Shown: positions 1 through 6,572 of the stretch, one piece after another | Layout of the letters: the number at the start of each line of letters is the position of its first letter | Numbering within the stretch: position 1 is the first letter of the stretch | From: an uncultured Lachnospiraceae bacterium | GTDB taxonomy: Bacteria; Bacillota; Clostridia; Lachnospirales; Lachnospiraceae | Assembly: GCA_902803745.1 (NCBI GenBank) | Contig: CADCRB010000035.1 | Span: forward strand, 1 to 12,607 | DNA length: 12,607 bases | Direction of reading: 5' to 3' | Translations under genes and position numbers: made by a program | The notes under the pieces: model-generated | Database searches by the model: none | What the model was told of the DNA's origin: nothing | The model's input: only the letters and a program-made list of their open reading frames with translations

Positions 1-534
1 AAGGTTGTTATTATCCACAATCACAAAAAGGTTATCAAGCCCCTTTGCGCCGGCAAACATTGCTGCTTCCCAAATCTGGCCTTCCTGAAGCTCTCCGTCA
101 CCGCAAAGACAGTAAACCCTGTAATCCCTGCCGTCAAGCTTTGCAGCAAGCGCCATTCCGTCAGCCGCAGAAAGCCCCTGTCCCAATGATCCTGAAGACA
201 TATCTATCCCCGGTACATCGTTCATATTGGGATGTCCCTGAAGCCTCGAGCCCAGCTTTCTCAGTGTCGTAAGCTCTTCCACGGGAAAATAGCCCCTGTT
301 TGCCATTGCAGAATAAAGTCCCGGTGCAGTATGTCCCTTTGACAGCACAAATCTGTCCCTGTCGGGCTTCCTGGGATCCTTAGGGTCGATATTCATTTCC
401 TTAAAATAAAGGTATGTGAATATATCCGCTGCCGACAGCGAGCCGCCGGGATGGCCGGCCTTCGCTGCGTGTACCGCTGTAACTATCCCCTTACGGACTT
501 TGACGGCGGTTTGCTTTAATTCCTTTTTATCCAT
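1..534 (-). CDS. tkt: Transketolase, N-terminal subunit (partial, 3' end off the window)
   Basis: Thiamine-diphosphate enzyme of the non-oxidative pentose phosphate pathway; it moves two-carbon units between ketose and aldose phosphates. The visible 178 residues read straight to the left edge with no stop. Landmarks are AGHPGGSLSAAD near residues 26-36 (His28), SKGHTAPGLY at 65-74 (His68), GHP at 100-102 (His101), and the cofactor motif starting GDGE at 145-148 and ending at the NNN of 175-177. The start (MDKKELKQ) matches the N-terminal subunit of split clostridial transketolases rather than the single-chain enzyme, so a separate C-terminal gene probably follows to the left; that is inference. 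The ATG at 532-534 has an AAGGAGG site just upstream. It lies 51 bases after araD and probably shares its transcript. By hand count G+C here is about 50%, apparently above the galM rows I sampled. Confidence 0.93.
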   Translation of the reverse strand, partial: MDKKELKQTAVKVRKGIVTAVHAAKAGHPGGSLSAADIFTYLYFKEMNIDPKDPRKPDRDRFVLSKGHTAPGLYSAMANRGYFPVEELTTLRKLGSRLQGHPNMNDVPGIDMSSGSLGQGLSAADGMALAAKLDGRDYRVYCLCGDGELQEGQIWEAAMFAGAKGLDNLFVIVDNNNL

Positions 535-585
535 GATTCCTCCTTTGAAATATAGTTTTCTGTGTATGAGACTACTTACCGGAAT

Positions 586-1278
586 TCACTTTCCCTGACC
601 GTAGTAGGCATTTTCGCCGTGTTTTCGATAATAATGCTTATCCATGAGATGCTGGGGTGTCGGCTCGACCCTGGGATTGATCTCCTCAGTTCGGCAAGCC
701 ATCTTTGCCACGACTTCCAAAACCACAGCACAATGAACTGCATCCTCTGCGTCCTTACCCCAGGTAAACGGACCATGGTTCTTGCATAGCACCGCCTGAA
801 CGGCATTATGATCCTTATCCTTAAAATAATCCGTAATCAACACACCTGTGTTTTTCTCATATCCCTCGTCCATCTCCTGCTGCGTCAAAACACGCAGACA
901 CGGAACGCTACCATAAAAATAATCCGCATGGGTAGTGCCGTAGCAGGGTATAGATCTGCCTGCCTGTGCCCAGCTGGTAGCCCAAGGACTGTGAGTATGC
1001 ACAACTCCGCCAATGTCTTCAAATTTGCTGTAAAGCTCTGCATGGGTTGCCGTATCAGATGATGGATTTAGCTTTCCTTCAACCTTTTTCCCATCAAAAT
1101 CCACAACCACCATATCTTCTGGTTTCAGATCTTCATAGGGCACACCTGACGGCTTGATCACAAACAATTTTTCAGATCTGTCTACACCGCTTACGTTTCC
1201 CCAGGTAAACGTTACCAGATCATGCTTTGGCAGAAGCATATTTGCTTCATAGACTTCCTTCTTTAGTTCCTCGAGCAT
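586..1278 (-). CDS. araD: L-ribulose-5-phosphate 4-epimerase
   Basis: Class II aldolase-fold, metal-dependent enzyme that converts L-ribulose 5-phosphate to D-xylulose 5-phosphate, the last step of L-arabinose entry into the pentose phosphate pathway. The 230 residues match the E. coli AraD length (231). Visible conserved parts are SGV near 44-46, SSDTATHAELY at 73-83, the metal-binding HTH (His94, His96), TTHADYFYG at 115-123 with Asp119, KNHGPFTWGKD with His169, and HGENAYYGQ at the C-terminus (Tyr226, equivalent to the catalytic Tyr229 of E. coli). ATG at 1276-1278 follows a GGAGG six bases upstream. It begins 18 bases after galM and precedes the transketolase gene, which supports a pentose role. 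The paralogues UlaF and SgbE share the fold and reaction, but the arabinose assignment is favoured by galM and tkt next door. No araA or araB is in the window. Confidence 0.93.
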   Translation of the reverse strand: MLEELKKEVYEANMLLPKHDLVTFTWGNVSGVDRSEKLFVIKPSGVPYEDLKPEDMVVVDFDGKKVEGKLNPSSDTATHAELYSKFEDIGGVVHTHSPWATSWAQAGRSIPCYGTTHADYFYGSVPCLRVLTQQEMDEGYEKNTGVLITDYFKDKDHNAVQAVLCKNHGPFTWGKDAEDAVHCAVVLEVVAKMACRTEEINPRVEPTPQHLMDKHYYRKHGENAYYGQGK

Positions 1279-1296
1279 ATCCTGCCTCCATAATCC

Positions 1297-2301
1297 TTAA
1301 TATGTGCTGAATCTGTATTCAGTCGTAGTGTCATACTTCTGTCCCGCATCAAAAATGGGTTTTTCAAACCCAGGCTGATTTATGGCATCAGGAGCATACT
1401 GGGTTTCAAGGCAAAGAGCCTGTCTTTTATCATATTTCACGCCACCTTTTCCCGTTTGTGGAGAAATACAGTTTCCGGCATAAAACTGTATACAAGGCAA
1501 ATCGGAATACACTTCCATTTTTCTGCCGGATCTGCCACACTTCACCTCAGCAACCAATGAATAATCTCCTGTAAGATGATCCAACACAAAATTATGATCA
1601 TATCCCTGCACAAGTTTCAGCTGCTCTATATCGTCATCTATGTTTTGCCCCACCTGTCTGTACTCGGAAAAATCAAAAACCGTCCCCTCTGTTTTTGCTA
1701 TCTCTCCAGTGGGTATGGCTCCCGCAACTACCGGCGTATATTTATGGGAGTAAATCTTCAGCTCATGATCATGTATGGAAGAGGAAAGATCACCACTAAG
1801 ATTAAAATAGGAATGGTTCGTGCAATTAATAAGAGTCTTCTTGTCCGACACCCCTTCATAGTGAATCTTAAGACCGTTTTCATCTGTAAGTGAATATGTC
1901 ACTGTCATATCAAGCTTTCCTGGGAATCCTCCGTCACCATCGGGGCTCGTAAACTTGAAGATGACAGAATTCCCTTCCTGCTTTCCCTCCCAAAACATCT
2001 TGTGAAATCCCGTACCAGCGTCAGTATGGAGATTATTTTTGCCGTCATTTACCGGCAATTTATACTCCTTGCCATCCAGTGTAAATTTTGCATCATTTAT
2101 CCGGTTCGCCATACGTCCTATGCAGGCACCGAAAAAGCAGCCATTCTCCTTATAATCCTCAGGCGAATCAAATCCCATCACCACGTCCTGGGAATTTCCG
2201 TCCCTGTCAGGAGCCCATATCTCCATAACATTGGCTCCAAATTCAGTCAGTTTGACTTTCATTCCATTTTTGTTTGTAAGTTCAAATACCTTGTACTCCA
2301 T
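1297..2301 (-). CDS. galM: Aldose 1-epimerase (galactose mutarotase family)
   Basis: Cytoplasmic enzyme that interconverts alpha and beta anomers of aldoses such as galactose, glucose or arabinose. From the ATG at 2299-2301 the protein has 334 residues. The four catalytic or binding positions of the family are visible: His92 (NNLHTD), His163 (TNHSYFNLSG), Asp235 (GYDHNF) and Glu299 (ETQYAPDAI). Their spacing is almost the same as E. coli GalM His104, His175, Asp243 and Glu309. The reading frame stays open 29 codons further upstream into recR, but those residues are not family-like and an AGGAGG lies nine bases before the 2301 ATG, so the shorter form is chosen. It starts 28 bases after recR and ends 18 bases before araD. 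With araD and tkt beside it, the physiological substrate may be L-arabinose rather than galactose (inference). Confidence 0.92.
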   Translation of the reverse strand: MEYKVFELTNKNGMKVKLTEFGANVMEIWAPDRDGNSQDVVMGFDSPEDYKENGCFFGACIGRMANRINDAKFTLDGKEYKLPVNDGKNNLHTDAGTGFHKMFWEGKQEGNSVIFKFTSPDGDGGFPGKLDMTVTYSLTDENGLKIHYEGVSDKKTLINCTNHSYFNLSGDLSSSIHDHELKIYSHKYTPVVAGAIPTGEIAKTEGTVFDFSEYRQVGQNIDDDIEQLKLVQGYDHNFVLDHLTGDYSLVAEVKCGRSGRKMEVYSDLPCIQFYAGNCISPQTGKGGVKYDKRQALCLETQYAPDAINQPGFEKPIFDAGQKYDTTTEYRFSTY

Positions 2302-2310
2302 TACCTTTCT

Positions 2311-2316
2311 CCTCCT
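2311..2316 (-). promoter_or_regulatory. Ribosome binding site of galM (decides the start)
   Basis: On the minus strand this reads AGGAGG, nine bases before the ATG at 2299-2301. It selects that start over the upstream in-frame ATGs inside recR. Confidence 0.85.
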
Positions 2317-2329
2317 GTTATTGTTATTT

Positions 2330-2929
2330 CTATAGCTCAACCCGTCCATCAAGGGCTCTAAGCAGCGTGATCTCATCGATATTTTCAAGGTCCCCGCCTA
2401 CAGGTACGCCACTCGCTATCCTCGTAACTTTTATTCCTGTAGGTTTTATCAGCTTGCTGATATACATCGCCGTTGTTTCTCCCTCAAGAGAAGAATTTGT
2501 GGCTATTATGACCTCTTTAATTCCACTTTGCTGAAGTCTTGCCATCAGTTCTTTTAGCCGGATGTCATTGGGACCAATACCAAGCATCGGAGAAATGGCA
2601 CCCTGTAGCACGTGATATACCCCTGAGTATTTCCCGGTTTTCTCATATGCCTGCATATCCCGGGTATCCTCCACAACCATGATGGTATTATGATCTCTGG
2701 CTTCATTACCGCACACGGGACACAGTTCCTCATCTGTAAGGGTATAACACTCCCTGCAAAAATGCACATTCTCTCTTGCATCCACCATTGCATCAGCAAT
2801 ACGCCTGACCCGTTCCTCCGGCATCCGTATCAAATGATCTGCAAGTCTTCCCGCAGACTTCTCTCCTATCCCGGGCAGGGATGAAAGCTCCTCTACGAGT
2901 CGGTTCATCTTTCCGGAGTAAAGCTTCAT
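2330..2929 (-). CDS. recR: Recombination mediator protein RecR
   Basis: RecR acts with RecO and RecF to load RecA at single-strand gaps and is needed for gap repair. The protein has 199 residues, the usual length. Domains in order: an N-terminal helix-hairpin-helix region (LPGIGEKSAGRLA, 18-30), a four-cysteine zinc module (Cys58, Cys61, Cys70, Cys73), a Toprim domain beginning at VVEDTRDMQAYE (85-96), and the C-terminal GVPVGGDLENIDEITL segment (174-189). ATG at 2927-2929 has a GGGAG site that overlaps the TAG stop of ybaB, only six bases away, so the two are translationally linked. The ybaB-recR pair behind dnaX is a widely conserved order. No terminator is visible before galM, 28 bases downstream. 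Confidence 0.97.
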   Translation of the reverse strand: MKLYSGKMNRLVEELSSLPGIGEKSAGRLADHLIRMPEERVRRIADAMVDARENVHFCRECYTLTDEELCPVCGNEARDHNTIMVVEDTRDMQAYEKTGKYSGVYHVLQGAISPMLGIGPNDIRLKELMARLQQSGIKEVIIATNSSLEGETTAMYISKLIKPTGIKVTRIASGVPVGGDLENIDEITLLRALDGRVEL

Positions 2930-2935
2930 ATCTCC

Positions 2936-3277
2936 CTATATCAGGCCTCCAAGCCCCCCCGTCAGACTTCCCATCGCAGCCTGGGAAGCTTCATCCGCCT
3001 GTTTCATGGCTTCATTGACTGCGGCAATGATCATGTCCTGCAATATCTCTACATCATCAGGATCACAGGCATCCGGAGATATGTTGATCTTTGTAAGTTC
3101 TTTCTTACCTGATACGGTGACTTCCACTGCCCCACCTCCGGAAGTAGCAGTATATTCCTTTCCCTCCAGCTCCTCCTGCTTTTCAGCCATCTGGCGCTGC
3201 ATACGCTGCGCCTGTTTCATAAGATTATTCATGTTTCCGGGCATTCCGCCTCCCGGAAATCCTCCTCTTCTGGACAT
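2936..3277 (-). CDS. YbaB/EbfC family nucleoid-associated protein
   Basis: Small DNA-binding protein of the YbaB/EbfC family (YaaK in Bacillus), known to form tweezer-like dimers that bind DNA; its exact cellular task is unsettled. It has 113 residues. The glycine- and proline-rich head (SRRGGFPGGGMPGN) followed by NNLMKQAQRMQRQM is a common clostridial variant. The core MQRQMAEKQEEL helix, the GGAVEVTVSGKKEL strand region near 48-62, and DDVEILQDMIIAAVNEA near 74-90 are family hallmarks. ATG at 3275-3277 has a GAGGAG eight bases upstream. It lies 41 bases after dnaX and six bases before recR, the standard dnaX-ybaB-recR order, so a shared transcript is very likely. Confidence 0.95.
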   Translation of the reverse strand: MSRRGGFPGGGMPGNMNNLMKQAQRMQRQMAEKQEELEGKEYTATSGGGAVEVTVSGKKELTKINISPDACDPDDVEILQDMIIAAVNEAMKQADEASQAAMGSLTGGLGGLI

Positions 3278-3318
3278 ACAATTTACTCCTCTGTACCAAT
3301 ACTTATTTATCCGCCTAT

Positions 3319-4878
3319 TTATATGATCTTTATTTCATCATAATTGATCATATCTTCCAGATTAGGATATTTTGCATCCGGATCCTCATCCTTCCCCGGA
3401 CCGTATATCTCAAAATCCATTTCTTTTTTTGTTTCCCGCCTTAATATTTCCCGTATCTCCCCGTCATACCCCTTGAGTGATCCTGATGATATCTCATCTT
3501 TACAGACGATCACAAGCCGGGTTCCATCCACAGAGGGCCTGGCCTCTGCCAGAATTCCCTTTACCATCTCCTGCGCGTCCTTTATAATCCGACCCCAATT
3601 ATCGCATACCATACGGACGTCCTCAGGCAGAGCTTCCGGCAATGGTTTCCGGACTTTGGGCTTGTCCTGAGGTGCCGATGCCGGAGACTGTTTTATACCT
3701 TCCCTCTCCAGCCTGTCTATTTTCCTTTCAATGATCGCCAGCCTCTGCTTTGCAGACGCAGAATCATCCTGCATCTCCGGATGCATAAGCCTGACAATCG
3801 CTATCTCGGTAAGTGTTTTTTTCTGCGGCGAATACCTGATCTCTGAGGAAAGCTCCGAGAAAATTCTGATAAATCGCATAAGCGTCTCCGTATCAAACTT
3901 ACCCGCCATCTGCTTCATCTGATCATATGTGTCAGAGGACACTCCCAATACGTCGGCAATATCAGCCTCGGTGGATCCGTCCGCGGATATGAGCATCAGG
4001 TTCCTGAGATATGCAATGAAGTCTATAACAAAAGTCTGTATATCCCGCCCCTTCATAAGGGTATCATCAAGCAGCATTATTGCGCTCTTAAGGTTACCAC
4101 CAGACACATATTCTGCCATTGAAGAAAATACGGATACATCTACGGCACCCAGATCATCAAGAACCTCATCATACGTAAGAGTCTCCCCGGGGTTAAATGC
4201 CAGGCACTGATCAAGCAGCGAAAGCGCATCTCTCATGGATCCGTCTGCCTGTCTTGCAATAAATGAGAGTGCTTTTTCCTCCGCCTGATGTTTCTCCCAG
4301 GAAAGGATATCCTTCATCCTCGAAACCAGTATTCCAGCCGACATACGGTGAAAATCATATCTTTGGCATCTGGAAAGGATGGTTATGGGAACCTTTCCGA
4401 CCTCCGTAGTAGCAAGAATGAACATAGCGTACTCCGGCGGTTCCTCCAATGTCTTCAAAAATGCATTAAAAGCACCTCCGGACAGCATGTGAACCTCATC
4501 TATGATATAGACCTTCTTTTTCCCTTTCTGTGGTCTGTAGCCAAGCTCATCAATTATGGTACGTACGTTATCTACTCCGTTATTTGAGGCAGCATCTATC
4601 TCAATGACATTAATGTATTTCCCTTCTGAAATCCCCCTGCACATATCGCACTCGCAGCAAGGGCTGCCGTCCTCCTGAAGGTTCTCGCAATTTACGGCTT
4701 TAGCAAATATCTTTGCCACGGTGGTCTTTCCTGTTCCCCTGGTGCCCGTAAACAGATATGCATGCGCCGTCTTACCGCTGAGAATCTGATTTCCAAGAGC
4801 CTTAATTATAGCATCCTGACCGGCAACATCAGAGAATCTCTGCGGTCTGTATTTTCTGTAAAGAGAAAGGTATGGCAT
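3319..4878 (-). CDS. dnaX: DNA polymerase III subunits gamma and tau
   Basis: AAA+ ATPase of the clamp loader, which opens the sliding clamp and ties replicase parts together at the fork. It has 519 residues, a little shorter than Bacillus DnaX. Visible motifs are the N-terminal YRKYRPQRFSDVAGQ; Walker A GTRGTGKT (45-52); a zinc module with Cys64, Cys74, Cys77 and Cys80; Walker B and DEVH around 125-130; sensor-1 ATTE (156-159); and the arginine-finger SRC (169-171). The later part is a clamp-loader collar followed by a charged linker near 375-415 and a tau C-terminal region. The ATG at 4876-4878 is 11 bases after the pfkA stop; its ribosome site is weak (GGAG about 16 bases away), which suggests coupling to pfkA translation. 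An A AAA AAA heptamer near codons 483-485 is described separately. Confidence 0.97.
   Translation of the reverse strand: MPYLSLYRKYRPQRFSDVAGQDAIIKALGNQILSGKTAHAYLFTGTRGTGKTTVAKIFAKAVNCENLQEDGSPCCECDMCRGISEGKYINVIEIDAASNNGVDNVRTIIDELGYRPQKGKKKVYIIDEVHMLSGGAFNAFLKTLEEPPEYAMFILATTEVGKVPITILSRCQRYDFHRMSAGILVSRMKDILSWEKHQAEEKALSFIARQADGSMRDALSLLDQCLAFNPGETLTYDEVLDDLGAVDVSVFSSMAEYVSGGNLKSAIMLLDDTLMKGRDIQTFVIDFIAYLRNLMLISADGSTEADIADVLGVSSDTYDQMKQMAGKFDTETLMRFIRIFSELSSEIRYSPQKKTLTEIAIVRLMHPEMQDDSASAKQRLAIIERKIDRLEREGIKQSPASAPQDKPKVRKPLPEALPEDVRMVCDNWGRIIKDAQEMVKGILAEARPSVDGTRLVIVCKDEISSGSLKGYDGEIREILRRETKKEMDFEIYGPGKDEDPDAKYPNLEDMINYDEIKII
3424..3430 (-). promoter_or_regulatory. Candidate -1 frameshift heptamer in dnaX
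   Basis: On the coding strand this is seven A residues in the phase xxA AAA AAA, the form used in programmed -1 slippage: codon 483 is ACA, codons 484-485 are AAA AAA. A purine-rich AAGGCGGG lies four bases before it (3435-3442). A -1 shift would add Arg-Asn-Gly-Phe and stop at TGA (3410-3412), giving 489 residues instead of 519. E. coli dnaX uses A AAA AAG, but much earlier in the gene, so function here is only a possibility. Confidence 0.25.
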
Positions 4879-4889
4879 TATTTATGATC

Positions 4890-5963
4890 TCAATCTCCAA
4901 AGGATATACCAAGCATCTTAGCTTCCTTGATTATGGCTGCATTGGGATCAAGGCTTTTCAGCTTTCCGGCCACCTCATCAAGGGGTACCTTTACGATTTC
5001 TCTGTTTTTATATCCAACCATAAAACCGTATTCCCCTTTAAGGATCAGCTTTCCGGCTTCAGATCCAAGTCGCGACGCAAATACCCTGTCATAGGAATCC
5101 GGGGATCCACCTCTTTGCATGTGCCCGGGAACAGTCACCCGGACTTCCTTTCCGGTCTTTTTCTGTATCTTCTCGGCTATTTCATAAGATACGGAAGGAT
5201 ACTTTGATTTGGCGACCTTCTCTTTGTAATCCTTCTTTGAAAGCTTAGCATCTTGCTTACTGATCGCTCCCTCTGCCACCACTATGATAGTAAATTTTGC
5301 TCCTCTCGTCTTCCTAAGCTCAATGGCATCTACTATTTTGTCTATGTCATAAGGAATCTCCGGTATAAGGATGATATCTGCTCCTCCTGCCATTCCTGCA
5401 TTTAACGGAAGGAATCCTACCTTATGCCCCATAATCTCCACAATAAATACCCTGCCATGTGAATCAGCGGTAGTGTGAATATAGTCTATAGTCTGCGTAG
5501 CAATATCCACAGCACTTTGGAACCCGAATGTCATATCTGTGCCCCATAGGTCGTTATCTATCGTCTTTGGAAGAGTCACTATATTAAGTCCCTCTTCCCT
5601 CAGAAGATTTGCCGTCTTATGAGTTCCGTTCCCTCCCAAAATGACAAGACAGTCCAGGCGAAGCTTATAATATGAATGCTTCATGGATTCTACTTTATCT
5701 CTTCCATCCTCATCAGGTTCCCTAATGGTCTTAAACGGAACTCTTGATGTGCCTAAAATCGTACCACCCCTGGTTAATATCCCGGAAAAATCAGAAATAT
5801 CCAACATTCTGTATTCTCCGTAAATCAATCCCCTGTATCCGTCCAAAAAACCATACAGTTCAATCTGTTCTCCTGAATTGACCAAAGACTTTACAACGCC
5901 TCTCATTGCCGCGTTAAGTGCCTGACAGTCGCCGCCGCTCGTAAGTAAACCGATACGCTTCAT
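4890..5963 (-). CDS. pfkA: 6-phosphofructokinase, probably ATP-dependent, mixed-signature subfamily
   Basis: Glycolytic enzyme that phosphorylates fructose 6-phosphate to fructose 1,6-bisphosphate. The 357 residues are longer than the ~320 of E. coli PfkA. Visible motifs are the phosphate-binding start GLLTSGGDCQALNAAMRG (5-22), GGNGT (110-114), PKTIDNDLWGTD (132-143) with catalytic Asp136 and Asp138, SHGR, MGHKVG, AGGAD, PEIPYD and PGHMQRGG. Gly113 matches the ATP-type position (E. coli Gly104) and Lys133 matches the PPi-type position (Gly124 in E. coli), a combination reported for mixed-substrate PFKs. Asn112 stands where E. coli has Asp103. Substrate choice is therefore not certain. ATG at 5961-5963 has AAGGGGG seven bases upstream and its own promoter-like sequence at 6019-6024. 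The stop is 11 bases before dnaX. Confidence 0.93.
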   Translation of the reverse strand: MKRIGLLTSGGDCQALNAAMRGVVKSLVNSGEQIELYGFLDGYRGLIYGEYRMLDISDFSGILTRGGTILGTSRVPFKTIREPDEDGRDKVESMKHSYYKLRLDCLVILGGNGTHKTANLLREEGLNIVTLPKTIDNDLWGTDMTFGFQSAVDIATQTIDYIHTTADSHGRVFIVEIMGHKVGFLPLNAGMAGGADIILIPEIPYDIDKIVDAIELRKTRGAKFTIIVVAEGAISKQDAKLSKKDYKEKVAKSKYPSVSYEIAEKIQKKTGKEVRVTVPGHMQRGGSPDSYDRVFASRLGSEAGKLILKGEYGFMVGYKNREIVKVPLDEVAGKLKSLDPNAAIIKEAKMLGISFGD

Positions 5964-6018
5964 ATGTCTTCCCCCTTATGTAGAATTATTGAACGACCAA
6001 AAGAAATGAAACAAAAAC

Positions 6019-6047
6019 AGTATACCATATCAGATGGATTTATGCAT
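6019..6047 (-). promoter_or_regulatory. Promoter upstream of pfkA (extended -10)
   Basis: Within the 123-base gap between tadA and pfkA the minus strand carries TGGTATACT: TG (6026-6027), one base, then TATACT (6019-6024), an extended -10 with five of six consensus bases. The -35 region (about 6042-6047) is weak, as is usual for extended -10 promoters. Predicted start near 6012 gives a leader of about 50 bases ending in the AAGGGGG ribosome site. It would drive pfkA-dnaX-ybaB-recR and perhaps the sugar genes behind. Confidence 0.6.
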
Positions 6048-6065
6048 CGGCACGGTTGCATATCC
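6036..6065. repeat. Inverted repeat overlapping the pfkA -35 region
   Basis: A perfect six-base inverted repeat, TATGCA (6041-6046) and TGCATA (6057-6062), is separated by ten bases. A further three pairs, GGA (6036-6038) and TCC (6063-6065), flank it with a two-base bulge. One arm lies on the -35 region of the promoter. On the minus strand the upstream arm reads ATGCAACCG, which fits the left half of a catabolite-response (cre) site, but the right half does not fit. It is not followed by a T run, so it does not look like a terminator. An operator role is inference. Confidence 0.4.
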
Positions 6066-6086
6066 CAAACATAAAGAAATCAGATT

Positions 6087-6572
6087 CTAATTTTTCAGAC
6101 GAAGCTCTTTGAAAAACCTCTTTATCAAAGCCTGAGATTCTTCCTCCATAAGTCCTTTTGTCAGCGCCACCTGATGATTAAATCCCGGTTCTTCCAAAAG
6201 GTTAACTACCGATCCGGCGCAACCAGCTTTATCTGATGGAGCTGCATAGACACATCTGTCCAGCCGTGCTTGAACTATTGCTCCTGCGCACATTGGACAG
6301 GGCTCCAACGTAATATAAATGGTACACCCCTCCAGTCTCCAATCTCCCATTACTTTGGATGCCTTTTTTATCGCAGTTATCTCTGCATGCGCGAGAGTGG
6401 TTTTATCTGTATTTCTCCGATTATATCCCCTTCCGATAATTCTTCCTGTTGAATTCTCCACTATCACGCAGCCTATGGGAACTTCTCCAGTCTCATAGGC
6501 TTTTTTCGCCTGTTTCATAGCCTCCTTCATAAATCTCAGATCATCGGCGTATTCACTTTCAATCGATTCCAC
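6087..6572 (-). CDS. tadA: tRNA-specific adenosine deaminase
   Basis: Zinc enzyme that deaminates adenosine 34 of the tRNA-Arg anticodon to inosine, allowing one tRNA to read several Arg codons. The 161 residues hold the cytidine/adenosine deaminase signature: AHAEI with His62 (zinc) and Glu64 (proton shuttle), and LEPCPMCAGA with Cys92 and Cys95 (zinc). EVPIGCVIV (30-38) and GYNRRNT (49-55) are typical TadA. The start is a GTG at 6570-6572, overlapping the end of the upstream radical SAM gene by 14 bases; a GGAGG nine bases ahead supports it. The alternative ATG at codon 15 would remove the first helix and has no better site. The last 25 residues are an ordinary C-terminal extension. In many Firmicutes tadA precedes dnaX with the SRP RNA gene between; here pfkA lies between instead. 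Confidence 0.96.
   Translation of the reverse strand: MESIESEYADDLRFMKEAMKQAKKAYETGEVPIGCVIVENSTGRIIGRGYNRRNTDKTTLAHAEITAIKKASKVMGDWRLEGCTIYITLEPCPMCAGAIVQARLDRCVYAAPSDKAGCAGSVVNLLEEPGFNHQVALTKGLMEEESQALIKRFFKELRLKN

Noticed and set aside
61..70. GGAAGCAGC on the minus strand, similar to the conserved loop of SRP RNA.
   Set aside because: It lies inside the transketolase frame and encodes Trp-Glu-Ala-Ala of the cofactor motif; no SRP-like stem surrounds it.
535..585. Possible promoter (TATATT-like) between araD and transketolase.
   Set aside because: No -35 partner or extended -10 at a usable distance; AT-rich gap sequence explains it.
2002..2361. Plus-strand open frames such as this one of 119 codons.
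   Set aside because: They lie opposite well-supported minus-strand genes, lack ribosome sites and resemble no known protein; the same holds for all other plus-strand frames.
2302..2388. 29-residue N-terminal extension of galM overlapping recR.
   Set aside because: The extra residues are basic and not family-like, and an AGGAGG sits correctly ahead of the ATG at 2301.
5964..6086. Rho-independent terminator after tadA.
   Set aside because: The inverted repeat here is not GC-rich enough and is not followed by a T run on the minus strand; the position suits an operator better.
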